64,000 nucleotides of DNA. Origin: Arthrobacter sp. Leaf234. Its GTDB lineage: Bacteria; Actinomycetota; Actinomycetes; Actinomycetales; Micrococcaceae. The notes below the pieces were generated by a model that was not told where the DNA came from, searched no databases, and saw only the letters and a list, made by a program, of their open reading frames with translations. The position numbers and the translations under genes were made by a program. Shown piece by piece: positions 7,908 through 15,794 of this stretch. Every line of letters begins with the position of its first letter. The first letter of the stretch is position 1. The stretch spans positions 1,098,753 to 1,162,752 of the forward strand of contig NZ_LMLU01000001.1 of the NCBI RefSeq assembly GCF_001422665.1, written 5' to 3'.

Positions 7908-8642
7908 ATGACCTTCCTCGGTGTCCGGCGCGGACTGCAACTGCTGCTCGGACTCTTCCTCTACGGCCTGTCCCTCGCGATGATGATCCGGGCGACCCTC
8001 GGCGTCTCGCCGTGGGACGTCCTCGGGCAGGGCGGGTCCCTCCGGACCGGCATCCCCTTCGGTTTCATGACCAACATCATCGGCCTGATCGTCCTGCTCC
8101 TCTGGATCCCGCTGCGGCAGCGCCCGGGCATCGGCACCGTCCTCAACGTCGCGCTCGTGGGGCCGAGCGCGGAGATCGGCCTGGCACTGCTCACCGAGCC
8201 CACCCAGCTGTGGGCGCGGATCCTGCTGTTCACCGGCGGGCTGGTGCTCCTCGCCGTCGCCAGCGGCCTCTACATCGGTGCCCGCCTGGGCCCCGGACCC
8301 CGCGACGGACTGATGACGGGCATCCACGCGCGCAGCGGCCTGCCCATCTGGCTGGTCCGCACCGGCATCGAGGGCACGGTGCTGGTGCTGGGCTGGCTGC
8401 TCGGCGGGACCGTGGGGCTGGGCACCGTCGCCTTCGCGCTCCTCATCGGGCCCCTGATCAACCTCGCGCTGCCGGTCTTCCGGGTGCCGGAGCGCCCACG
8501 GTCCGCCCCGGACACCACCCCGGACACCACCCCGGACACCGCCCCGGACACCGCCCCGGACACCGCCCCGGAAACCGCCCCGGACACCGCCCCGGACACC
8601 GCCCCGGACACCGCCCCGGACACCGCGACTGCCGGGACCTGA
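7908..8642 (+). CDS. yczE: YczE/YitT-family integral membrane protein with a Pro-Asp-Thr repeat tail
   Basis: This 244-residue protein has about five hydrophobic segments in residues 1-195 and the family opening RRGLQLLLGLFLYGLSLAMMIRA followed by LGVSPWDVL, plus GARLGPGPRDGLMTG, both typical of the YczE/YyaS membrane family. The transported substrate or role is not established for the family. The last 45 residues are ten copies of a PDTA/PDTT tetrapeptide. The gene is divergent from the MocR regulator yczR. ATG 7908 is preferred because the family N terminus begins there; an in-frame ATG at 7887 lies inside the putative operator. Confidence 0.85.
   Translation: MTFLGVRRGLQLLLGLFLYGLSLAMMIRATLGVSPWDVLGQGGSLRTGIPFGFMTNIIGLIVLLLWIPLRQRPGIGTVLNVALVGPSAEIGLALLTEPTQLWARILLFTGGLVLLAVASGLYIGARLGPGPRDGLMTGIHARSGLPIWLVRTGIEGTVLVLGWLLGGTVGLGTVAFALLIGPLINLALPVFRVPERPRSAPDTTPDTTPDTAPDTAPDTAPETAPDTAPDTAPDTAPDTATAGT
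8508..8627 (+). repeat. ten-copy 12-bp tandem repeat encoding a PDTA tail
   Basis: Exactly ten 12-bp units of CCGGACACCRCC run in frame through the yczE C terminus, encoding PDTT twice, then PDTA, with one PETA unit (GAA for GAC in copy six). The near identity of units implies recent slippage expansion; the tail would extend from the last membrane segment. Confidence 0.95.
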
Positions 8643-8776
8643 CGCCGCAGATCCCCGCTCCGACGCCCGGTGGGGTTGCCGGATGGGCTCCTCGCGCCAC
8701 GAGGTCCCGGCCTGCTCCCCGGCGGGCGGACCCGGCAGACCTAGACTGGGAGTCCTGCCGCGACCGAGAGGACCCC

Positions 8777-9640
8777 ATGACCGCCGACGTCCCCAGTGCC
8801 GAGACCCGCAGCCCCTGGCGCGAGCTCGCGCCGGGCATCTACCAGCTCCCGACTCCCGGCTTCCGGATGAACGTGGGCCTCGTCGTCGGGCGCGAGCGCG
8901 CCCTGGTGGTCGACGCCGGTGCGGGTCCCGTCGGGGCCGCCGAGGTGTACGGGCAGGTCCGGGGCATCACCGATCTGCCCCTGATCGTGGTCAACACGCA
9001 CGCGCACGCGGATCACTTCTTCGGCAACGCCTATTTCGCCGCACAGGGTGTGGAGGACTTCTGGGCCACCGCGAGGTGCAGCACCGCGCAGGGTGAGACC
9101 GGCGAGGACCAGCGGACGCTGGTCGCCGTCGTCGAACCGGCCATGGGCGCGGGCGATGGCGACCACACGCAGATCCTCCCGGCCAACCGGCTCGTGGAGG
9201 GCACGCCCGTGGACCTCGACCTGGGGGAGGTGTCGGTGACCCTCTTCCACCTTGGCCGCGGCCACACGGACCACGACCTGCTCGTCGGCGCCGGGAACGT
9301 CCTCTTCACGGGTGACCTCGTGGAGGAGGGTGCGGATCCGGCGTTCGAGGACTCCTTCCCCGTGGACTGGGTGCGGACGCTCGGGAAGATGGTGGCGCTG
9401 GAGGACCTCTACGACGTGTTCGTCCCCGGTCACGGAGCCCCCGTCGGCGTCGCGGAGGTCACCACGCAGATGAACAAGATGCGCAGCGCCATCCGCGTGA
9501 CCCGGCTCGCCATGGACGAGGCCTCCGTGGACATGACGAAAGCCATCCCGATCCTCCCGTACGGCCCCGAGCAGTCGCGCGCCCTGCTGATCCGCCTGCG
9601 CACGCTGGCCCACTGGACGTGGCTGACACGCAAGCACTGA
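8777..9640 (+). CDS. metallo-beta-lactamase-fold hydrolase
   Basis: This 287-residue protein has the MBL-fold metal motif HAHADH (His75, His77, Asp79, His80), a further His in LGRGHTDHDLLV, the bridging Asp in LFTGDLVEEG, and the late FVPGHGAPV histidine. These bind two metal ions, usually zinc, for hydrolysis. The substrate is not evident; the set of loops resembles the glyoxalase-II-like or SoxH-like subgroup rather than a true beta-lactamase, and there is no signal peptide. ATG 8777 has GAGAGG 8 nt upstream and a TAGACT box at 8742-8747. It is tail-to-tail with the flavoprotein gene. Confidence 0.85.
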   Translation: MTADVPSAETRSPWRELAPGIYQLPTPGFRMNVGLVVGRERALVVDAGAGPVGAAEVYGQVRGITDLPLIVVNTHAHADHFFGNAYFAAQGVEDFWATARCSTAQGETGEDQRTLVAVVEPAMGAGDGDHTQILPANRLVEGTPVDLDLGEVSVTLFHLGRGHTDHDLLVGAGNVLFTGDLVEEGADPAFEDSFPVDWVRTLGKMVALEDLYDVFVPGHGAPVGVAEVTTQMNKMRSAIRVTRLAMDEASVDMTKAIPILPYGPEQSRALLIRLRTLAHWTWLTRKH

Positions 9641-9662
9641 CCCGGCCGGGTGGCCCGAGGAC

Positions 9663-10937
9663 CTAGGCGGTCGCGCCGAAGACGGTCCGGTCCAGGAAGG
9701 CGTTGCGGAATTTGCCCTCGGGATCCATGCGTGCGGCCAGGGCGCGGAAGTCGTCGAAGCGCGGATAGAGCGGGGCCAGCCGGGCGGCATCAGCAGTGAA
9801 CAGCTTGCCCCAGTGCGGACGCATGGCGAACGGCGCCAGGGCGGCCTCGATCTCCGGCAGCAGCGCCTCGACCTCGGGCTGGGCGGGCTTCCAGGTGAAG
9901 TGGAGGCCGATGCCGGCCCGCTGGTAGTTGTTGCTGAGCCAGAGCCCGTCCGCGGCCATCGAGCGGATCTCCGAGACCTGCAGCAGCGGCGTGATGCGTG
10001 GCGCGAGGGCGCGTACGGCCTCGATGGCCGCGACGGCGTGTTGGCGGCCCACGAGATACTCGGTCTGCAGTTCCTCGCCGTTGCTGGGGGTGAAGGCGAG
10101 GCGGAAGTGGGCCAGGCGGTCCGACCACGGTCCTGCGACGCCGAGCTGCTGCGTGCAGTGGTCCGCGGCCACACCCGGCACCGGATGCAGGGCGGCCTCT
10201 GCCGGCCTGCCGCCGAAGAAGTCCGTGGGGACGGCGGTCCCGCTGTCGACGCGGCTCTTCAGCCAGGCCTGACCGATGGTGCCGCCGGTCCAGTCCGTGA
10301 AGAGGCTGACGCTGTAGGCGGCGGAGGTGGCGGCGTCGTAGTCGGCGAGCACGGCGTCCCACGGGACGTCCGTGAAGACGTCCTGACGGACCTCGAAGGT
10401 CGGCTCGATGCGCAGCGTCACGCGGTGCACCACCCCGAGGGCGCCGAGGCCCACCACTATGCCGTCGAAATCGTCGTCGCCCTGCGTGACGGTGAGGACG
10501 TCACCGGAGGCCGTGACGATCTCCAGGCCCACGACGGCGGTTGCGAGGTTACCGTTGCGGTCCCCCGATCCGTGGGTGGCTGTCGCGATGGCACCACCGA
10601 TGGAGATGTGGGGGAGGGAGGCGAGGTTGTGCAGCGCGTAGCCGCCGCGCTGCAGGTGCTCGGCGAGGACGCCGTACCGTACGCCCGCGCCGACCGTGAC
10701 CGTGAGGGCCTCCGGATCGACCGAGACGGCAGGGTCCATGACGTCCAGCGACACGAGGGTGCCCGGGCTGTCCGCGATGTCGTTGAAGGAGTGGCGGGAG
10801 CCGAGGGCGCTGACGCGGGTGCCTCCCTCGACGGCCCGTTGCAGCTCCGTGAGCGTGGTGGGGTGCTCGATCGCCTCGGCGGCATACGTATGGTTGCCCG
10901 CCCAGTTGAGCCGGTCCCGTGCCTGTTCCTCGATCAT
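9663..10937 (-). CDS. FAD-linked alditol/xylitol oxidase-like flavoprotein
   Basis: This 424-residue protein belongs to the vanillyl-alcohol-oxidase family. The FAD-binding domain covers about residues 15-190 with ALGSRHSFND (His49, the position of covalent FAD attachment in alditol oxidases) and GGAIATATHGSG near 114-125; the C-terminal part is the D-arabinono-lactone-oxidase domain with a conserved HWGK near the end. Alditol oxidases oxidise polyols such as xylitol or arabinitol with oxygen. It is divergent from a LacI gene of an arabinoside operon and shares its intergenic palindrome, suggesting co-regulation. ATG 10937 is chosen over the upstream ATG at 11057, which lies beyond the shared operator. 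Confidence 0.85.
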   Translation of the reverse strand: MIEEQARDRLNWAGNHTYAAEAIEHPTTLTELQRAVEGGTRVSALGSRHSFNDIADSPGTLVSLDVMDPAVSVDPEALTVTVGAGVRYGVLAEHLQRGGYALHNLASLPHISIGGAIATATHGSGDRNGNLATAVVGLEIVTASGDVLTVTQGDDDFDGIVVGLGALGVVHRVTLRIEPTFEVRQDVFTDVPWDAVLADYDAATSAAYSVSLFTDWTGGTIGQAWLKSRVDSGTAVPTDFFGGRPAEAALHPVPGVAADHCTQQLGVAGPWSDRLAHFRLAFTPSNGEELQTEYLVGRQHAVAAIEAVRALAPRITPLLQVSEIRSMAADGLWLSNNYQRAGIGLHFTWKPAQPEVEALLPEIEAALAPFAMRPHWGKLFTADAARLAPLYPRFDDFRALAARMDPEGKFRNAFLDRTVFGATA

Positions 10938-11008
10938 GGTGTCCTTGTCTGGCAGGGTCGCGCCGGCGGGAAAGGAGCCGCGGGACACAAGCGGTAGGGT
11001 GCCCGGCA

Positions 11009-11028
11009 ATCCTACAACGTTGTAGACT
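11009..11028. promoter_or_regulatory. divergent promoters sharing one LacI-type palindrome
   Basis: CTACAACGTTGTAG at 11012-11025 is a perfect 14-bp palindrome. TAGACT at 11023-11028 (plus strand, toward lacI) and TAGGAT read from 11014 to 11009 (minus strand, toward the flavoprotein) look like -10 boxes, each overlapped by one edge of the palindrome. One bound LacI dimer would block both. Confidence 0.7.
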
Positions 11029-11077
11029 CGCGGGACGCGTGACGTACAGGGCATCACCGGCGGATCGAGGGAGCGCT

Positions 11078-12097
11078 ATGGCGGCCACACTGAAGGACGT
11101 CGCCCTGGCGGCCGGCGTCTCGATCAAGACCGTCTCGAACGTCATCAACGACTACCAGCACATCCGGGCCGACACCAAGCAGCGGGTCATGGAGGCCATC
11201 GACGAGCTCGGGTACAGTCCCAACCTCTCGGCACGCAGCCTCCGGTCGGGCAGGACCGGCGTGATCGGCCTCGCCGTCCCCGAACTGTCCCTCAGCTACT
11301 TCGCCGAACTGGCCGATGCCGTCATCACGGCAGCCGAGCGGCGGGGGCTCAAGGTCCTCATCGAGCAGACCGGCGGCGGTGACCGGGCACGCGAGCTGGA
11401 GATCCTGCGGAGCCCACGGCTGCAGATGACCGACGGCCTGCTCTTCAGTCCGCTCGGCATGTCGAACGAGGACGCCCACTACCTCGACGTCAACTTCCCG
11501 CTCGTCCTGCTCGGTGAACGGATCTTCGGCGGCCCCACCGACCACGTGACCATGAGCAACGTGGAATCGGCGCGGGCCGCGACAGCACACCTCATCTCGA
11601 AGGGGCGGCGGCGCATCGCCGTCGTCGGCGGTCACCGGGGGGAGGTGATCGGCTCGGCCGGTCTCCGCCTGCGCGGCTACCAGCAGGCACTCGAGGAGGC
11701 GGGGATCCCCTTCGATCCCGCCCTCGTCGGCCACACCACCTTCTGGCACCGTGCCAATGGGGCGACGTCCATGCGCGAGCTCCTCGAATCGGGGGTGGAG
11801 TTCGACGCGATGTTCGGCATGAACGACACCCTGGCGCTCGGTGCCATGCGGGTTCTGCAGGAGGCGGGGCGGCGGATACCCGACGATGTCGCCGTCATCG
11901 GGTTCGACGACCTCGACGAGGGGCGGTACTCCCTGCCGACCCTCTCCACCATCGACCCGGGCAGGGTCGAGATCGCGGACACCGCGGTCCGGGTGCTGCA
12001 GGAGCGGATCTCCCGGCGCGACGGTGATACGCCTCCCCGCGAATTCGAAGCCCGCTACCAGGTGATCGAGCGCGAGTCCTCCGCGCTGCCCGGCTGA
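11078..12097 (+). CDS. LacI-family transcriptional regulator of the arabinoside operon
   Basis: This 339-residue repressor has the N-terminal LacI helix-turn-helix (LKDVALAAGVSIKTVSNVIN, residues 4-23) with the hinge helix SARSLRSGRTG, then a periplasmic-binding-protein-like sugar domain from about 60 to the end. ATG 11078 follows GGAGCGC with GAGGGAG upstream; the upstream in-frame extension lies in the promoter region. The palindrome before this gene recurs almost exactly before the solute-binding gene downstream, so the protein most likely represses itself, the transport operon and perhaps the divergent oxidase until an arabinose-type inducer binds. The inducer is inferred from the GH51 enzyme in the operon. 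Confidence 0.9.
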   Translation: MAATLKDVALAAGVSIKTVSNVINDYQHIRADTKQRVMEAIDELGYSPNLSARSLRSGRTGVIGLAVPELSLSYFAELADAVITAAERRGLKVLIEQTGGGDRARELEILRSPRLQMTDGLLFSPLGMSNEDAHYLDVNFPLVLLGERIFGGPTDHVTMSNVESARAATAHLISKGRRRIAVVGGHRGEVIGSAGLRLRGYQQALEEAGIPFDPALVGHTTFWHRANGATSMRELLESGVEFDAMFGMNDTLALGAMRVLQEAGRRIPDDVAVIGFDDLDEGRYSLPTLSTIDPGRVEIADTAVRVLQERISRRDGDTPPREFEARYQVIERESSALPG

Positions 12098-12155
12098 GCT
12101 GCCCGCGTCGCGGGCCGCGGTTCCGACGCCGGGGGAGATTCCTTGCAGCACCTGC

Positions 12156-12217
12156 TTGACAGTGACCCGCCTCACTCTGCATGCTTCTTCTACATCGTTT
12201 ACCTACAACGATGTAAA
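12156..12217 (+). promoter_or_regulatory. promoter and double LacI operator of the arabinoside transport operon
   Basis: The 310-nt gap 12098-12407 holds a consensus -35 TTGACA at 12156-12161, a weak -10 CATGCT at 12180-12185 (18-nt spacer), and just downstream TACATCGTT (12191-12199) with its exact complement AACGATGTA (12207-12215), 7 nt apart. The right half reads CTACAACGATGTA, one base from the CTACAACGTTGTA operator at 11012. Placement over the start site fits repression. The remaining about 190 nt to the gene form a leader in which I see no clear riboswitch. Confidence 0.7.
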
Positions 12218-12407
12218 CGACGGAACCGAGACCTGCTCCATACCTCTCCACCGGAGGTCGGCGCGCAGGAGGACGGGACCCGGATCAAGGAAGATTCGAG
12301 CGGGCACGCCATCCGGGTGCCCCGGTGATCCTCCTCCCTGCAGCACCTGGACCGGCCGCCCACGGGCTGGCCACGGTGGAACGCCACCGCGAGAGGAAGC
12401 ACACGAT

Positions 12408-13760
12408 ATGAAAGCCACGTTCCTGGCATCGGTCGGCATCGCCGCCGCCACCGCCGTAGCACTGACCGGCTGCTCCGGAGGGGAATCCGGCGGCGGAGGA
12501 GGGGGCTCCGAAGCGGCCTCCTGCACCAACACCGTCGTCAACGCCGAGGCTCCCCAGGTGACCGTCTGGGCCTGGTACCCCGGTTTCGACCAGGTGGTCG
12601 ACACCTTCAACAACGCCAATGACGACGTCCAGATCTGCTGGACGAACGCAGGTCAGGGCAATGACGAGTACACGAAGTTCTCGACGTCGATCGAGTCCGG
12701 GTCCGGTGCCCCTGACGTCATCCAGCTCGAGTCCGAGGTCCTCTCCAGCTTCACCATCCGCGACGCCCTCGTGGACCTGACCGAGTTCGGCGCGAACGAC
12801 GTCGAGGGGGACTACGCCGAGGGTGCCTGGGAGGACGCATCGAGCGGCGACGCCGTGTACGCGATCCCGGTCGACGGCGGACCCATGGGCATGCTCTACC
12901 GCCAGGACATCTTCGACGCCGCGGGCATCGAGGTGCCGACCACCTGGGAGGAGTTCGAGGCGGCCGCGCAGACCCTGAAGGACTCGGGCGACGGCGCGGT
13001 CATGGCCGACTTCCCGACCAACGGCCGCGCGTTCAACCAGGCGCTCTTCGCCCAGGCCGGGTCCGTCCCGTTCGAGTACGACTCCGCGAACCCGCAGGAG
13101 ATCGGCATCACTGTGAACGACGACGGCGCCAAGAAGGTGCTCGAGTACTGGGAGGGACTCGTCAAGGACGGTCTCGTGGCCACCGATGACGCCTTCACCG
13201 CCGACTACAACACCAAGCTGGTCGACGGTTCCTACGCCGTGTATCTCGCGGCGGCCTGGGGGCCCGGATACCTGCAGGGTCTCTCGGACGCCGACCCGAC
13301 CGCGGTCTGGCGTGCAGCGCCGCTTCCGCAGTGGGACGCTGCGAACCCGGTGCAGGTCAACTGGGGCGGCTCGACCTTCGCGGTGACCGAGCAGGCCTCC
13401 GACAAGGAGCTCGCCGCGAAGGTGGCCATGGGCATCTTCGGGAACGAGGAAGGCATGAACCTCGGCGTCGACGCGGGCGCCCTGTTCCCCTCCTACGCGC
13501 CGGTCCTGGAATCCGACGAGTTCGCCACCAAGGAGTACGAGTTCTTCGGCGGGCAGCAGATCAATAAGGACGTGTTCCTCGACGCCGCTGCCGGCTACGA
13601 GGGCGCCACGTTCAGCCCCTTCCAGAACTACGCCTACGACCAGCTGACGGTGCAGATCTACGCGATGGTCCAGGGCGAGAAGGACGCGAGCCAGGCACTC
13701 GACGACCTGCAGGCCTCGCTCGAGCAGTACGCCACCGAGCAGGGCTTCACGCTCACGTAG
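12408..13760 (+). CDS. ABC sugar transporter solute-binding lipoprotein (arabinoside operon)
   Basis: This 450-residue protein has a lipoprotein signal peptide with the lipobox LTGC (Cys22), a Gly-rich tether, then a family-1 extracellular solute-binding fold (VTVWAWYPGFDQVVDTFN near 50; GAPDVIQLES; PVDGGPMGMLYR). It captures the sugar outside the membrane for the two permeases that follow. The regulator upstream and GH51 arabinofuranosidase downstream suggest arabinose-containing oligosaccharides. ATG 12408 has GAGAGGAAG 8 nt upstream. A strong hairpin follows the stop. No ATPase gene is in the operon, so a shared MsiK-type ATPase from elsewhere is expected, as is usual in actinobacteria. 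Confidence 0.93.
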   Translation: MKATFLASVGIAAATAVALTGCSGGESGGGGGGSEAASCTNTVVNAEAPQVTVWAWYPGFDQVVDTFNNANDDVQICWTNAGQGNDEYTKFSTSIESGSGAPDVIQLESEVLSSFTIRDALVDLTEFGANDVEGDYAEGAWEDASSGDAVYAIPVDGGPMGMLYRQDIFDAAGIEVPTTWEEFEAAAQTLKDSGDGAVMADFPTNGRAFNQALFAQAGSVPFEYDSANPQEIGITVNDDGAKKVLEYWEGLVKDGLVATDDAFTADYNTKLVDGSYAVYLAAAWGPGYLQGLSDADPTAVWRAAPLPQWDAANPVQVNWGGSTFAVTEQASDKELAAKVAMGIFGNEEGMNLGVDAGALFPSYAPVLESDEFATKEYEFFGGQQINKDVFLDAAAGYEGATFSPFQNYAYDQLTVQIYAMVQGEKDASQALDDLQASLEQYATEQGFTLT

Positions 13761-13767
13761 CCTGCCG

Positions 13768-13799
13768 GCAGGGTGCCCGCTCCAGGACGGGCACCCTGC
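13768..13799 (+). terminator. intra-operon hairpin after the binding-protein gene
   Basis: GCAGGGTGCCCG at 13768-13779 pairs perfectly with CGGGCACCCTGC at 13788-13799, a 12-bp stem with an 8-nt loop, 7 nt after the stop codon and without a T run. It probably stabilises the upstream mRNA or partly terminates, lowering permease relative to binding protein. Confidence 0.75.
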
Positions 13800-13860
13800 G
13801 TCCCGGTCCCTGCGGAGACCTCCACCCCACATCCGTTCCGATCCCCGAGGAAAGACCACC

Positions 13861-14811
13861 ATGGCCACGACCACCGCGCCGACGTCGTCACACCGCGCCG
13901 AGGCACACCAGCAGGTCAAGCACCGACCGGACAGGAACTACCGGCGCCGCCAACGCTGGGGATGGCTGTTCGTCGCACCCTTCGCCCTGATCTTCCTGAC
14001 CTTCCTGGTCCTACCGCTCGTCTTCGCCTTCCGGATGAGCCTGTTCACGAGCACGCTCGCCACCGGCGACAGATTCGTGGGATTCGCGAACTACGCCAAG
14101 GCCTTCACCGATCCGCTCTTCCTCGACGGACTGCTCACGGTCGCGAAGTTCGGGCTCATCATGATCCCGGCGCAGATGATCGTGGCGCTGATCGCCGCGC
14201 TCGTCCTCGACAACCTGGCCACCTGGGCGTCGAAGTTCTCCCGGCTGATGATCTTCATCCCCTATGCCGTGCCAGTGGTCATCGGCGCGCTCATGTGGGG
14301 CTTCCTCTACAGCCCGCGCTTCGGTCCCGCGAGTACGGTCTTCGCCCTGTTCGGGGCCGAGGCGCCGAACTTCCTCGCGCAGGACAGCATCTTCGGCAGC
14401 CTCGTGAACATCGTCACCTGGCAGTGGGCCGGCTACTACATGATCATCATCTACGCGGCACTGCGGGGCATCGACCCCGGCATCTACGAGGCGGCCGTGC
14501 TCGACGGCGCCTCGGACCGGCAGATCGCCACGCGCATCAAGGTGCCGATGATCTCCTCGTCGCTCGTGATGGTGGTGATCTTCGCGCTGATCGGGACCCT
14601 CCAGTTCTTCACCGAACCACAGGTGCTGCGGGGGGTGGCGCAGGGTGCCATCCCCACGGACTACACACCGAACATGTACGCGTTCTCGCTGGCCTTCTCC
14701 TACAGCCAGTTCAACTACGCCTCGGCCATCTCCTTCGCCCTCGGCATCGTGGTCTTCGTGTTCTCCTTCTTTTTCCTCTTCCTGACCCGCAAGCAGAGCG
14801 GACTGAAATAA
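13861..14811 (+). CDS. ABC sugar transporter permease 1 (MalF-type)
   Basis: This 316-residue protein has six predicted membrane spans beginning near residue 38 (WLFVAPFALIFLTFLVLPLV) and the permease EAA loop EAAVLDGASDRQIATRIKVP near 212-232, which contacts the ATPase. It pairs with the next gene to form the membrane channel of the sugar importer. The first 35 residues are hydrophilic and cytoplasmic. The start ATG follows AGGAAAGACC by a few bases, and the stop is 3 nt before the next start. Confidence 0.92.
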   Translation: MATTTAPTSSHRAEAHQQVKHRPDRNYRRRQRWGWLFVAPFALIFLTFLVLPLVFAFRMSLFTSTLATGDRFVGFANYAKAFTDPLFLDGLLTVAKFGLIMIPAQMIVALIAALVLDNLATWASKFSRLMIFIPYAVPVVIGALMWGFLYSPRFGPASTVFALFGAEAPNFLAQDSIFGSLVNIVTWQWAGYYMIIIYAALRGIDPGIYEAAVLDGASDRQIATRIKVPMISSSLVMVVIFALIGTLQFFTEPQVLRGVAQGAIPTDYTPNMYAFSLAFSYSQFNYASAISFALGIVVFVFSFFFLFLTRKQSGLK

Positions 14812-14814
14812 GCC

Positions 14815-15744
14815 ATGGCACTCGTCACCGACACGCTCGATCCGAAGCAGCAGGGCGGCAGGGGCCGGAGCACGGCGTCGCGCACCAGGGCCCGCAGCGG
14901 CGGACCTCGCATCGGCTCGCACATCTTCCTGCTCATCCTCGTCATCTACTTCATCACCCCCATCTGGTGGCTGACCGTCGCGAGCACCAAGGACACCGCC
15001 GGCCTCTTCAGCGGCTCGGGCGGACCACTGTGGTTCGACGACGAGTTCCACTTCGTCGACAACGTGCAGGGCCTGTTCGACCGCCAGAACGGCATCTACT
15101 GGCGGTGGCTCGGCAACTCGTTCCTGTATGCGATCTCCGGTGGTGTGGGAGCGACGGTCCTCGCGGTCCTCGCCGGCTACGGCTTCGCCAAGTACAGGTT
15201 CCGCGGCCGGGGCGCCTTCTTCGGCGTCCTCCTGGGCGCGGTCATGGTCCCGCTGACGGCGCTCGTCATCCCGACGTTCGTCCTGCTCAGCGAAGTGGGC
15301 CTCGTCAACACCATCTGGGCCGTCATCCTCCCGTCGCTCCTCAGCCCCTTCGGCGTCTACCTCATGCGGGTCTTCGCCCAGGAGGCGGTGCCGGACGAAC
15401 TGCTCGATGCCGCACGGATCGACGGGGCGGGGGAACTCCGGACGTTCTTCACCATCGCGCTGCCGCTGCTCCGCCCGGCCATCGTCACGGTGCTCCTGCT
15501 CTCCGTCGTCGGCACCTGGAACAACTTCTTCCTGCCGCTCGCGGTCCTCAGCGACCCGCTGCTGCTCCCCGTCACGGTGGGACTCAACGGCTGGACCGCC
15601 CTCTCCAACGCCGGCAGCGGCGGCGAGGCGCTGTGGAACCTCATCACCACGGGTGCCTTCATCTCGATCATCCCGCTGATCATCGCCTTCCTGTCCCTCC
15701 AGAAGTACTGGCAGGGCGGACTGTCCCTGGGCTCGCTCAAGTAG
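14815..15744 (+). CDS. ABC sugar transporter permease 2 (MalG-type)
   Basis: This 309-residue protein has six predicted membrane spans from about residue 40 (FLLILVIYFITPIWWL) and the EAA loop DELLDAARIDGAGELRTFFTIALP near 198-221, as in MalG/AraQ permeases. It partners permease 1 in the same importer. The gap to permease 1 is 3 nt, so translation is coupled. The N-terminal 38 residues are Arg/Gly/Ser-rich and probably cytoplasmic. A periplasmic-side loop around residues 70-95 is larger than minimal MalG proteins and may reflect an oligosaccharide-specific partner. Confidence 0.92.
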   Translation: MALVTDTLDPKQQGGRGRSTASRTRARSGGPRIGSHIFLLILVIYFITPIWWLTVASTKDTAGLFSGSGGPLWFDDEFHFVDNVQGLFDRQNGIYWRWLGNSFLYAISGGVGATVLAVLAGYGFAKYRFRGRGAFFGVLLGAVMVPLTALVIPTFVLLSEVGLVNTIWAVILPSLLSPFGVYLMRVFAQEAVPDELLDAARIDGAGELRTFFTIALPLLRPAIVTVLLLSVVGTWNNFFLPLAVLSDPLLLPVTVGLNGWTALSNAGSGGEALWNLITTGAFISIIPLIIAFLSLQKYWQGGLSLGSLK

Positions 15745-15794
15745 CCCGGGCACCCGCCCCCACCGACCCATGACACCGCGCAGAAAGTAGTTCG

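Noticed and set aside
9641-9662. Terminator between the convergent MBL and flavoprotein genes
   Set aside because: Only 22 nt, with a weak CCCGGCCGGG core and no stable stem that could be supported.
12143-12328. A small plus-strand open frame in the leader before the solute-binding gene
   Set aside because: Crosses the LacI operators and promoter, is Arg/Ser-rich and has no ribosome site.
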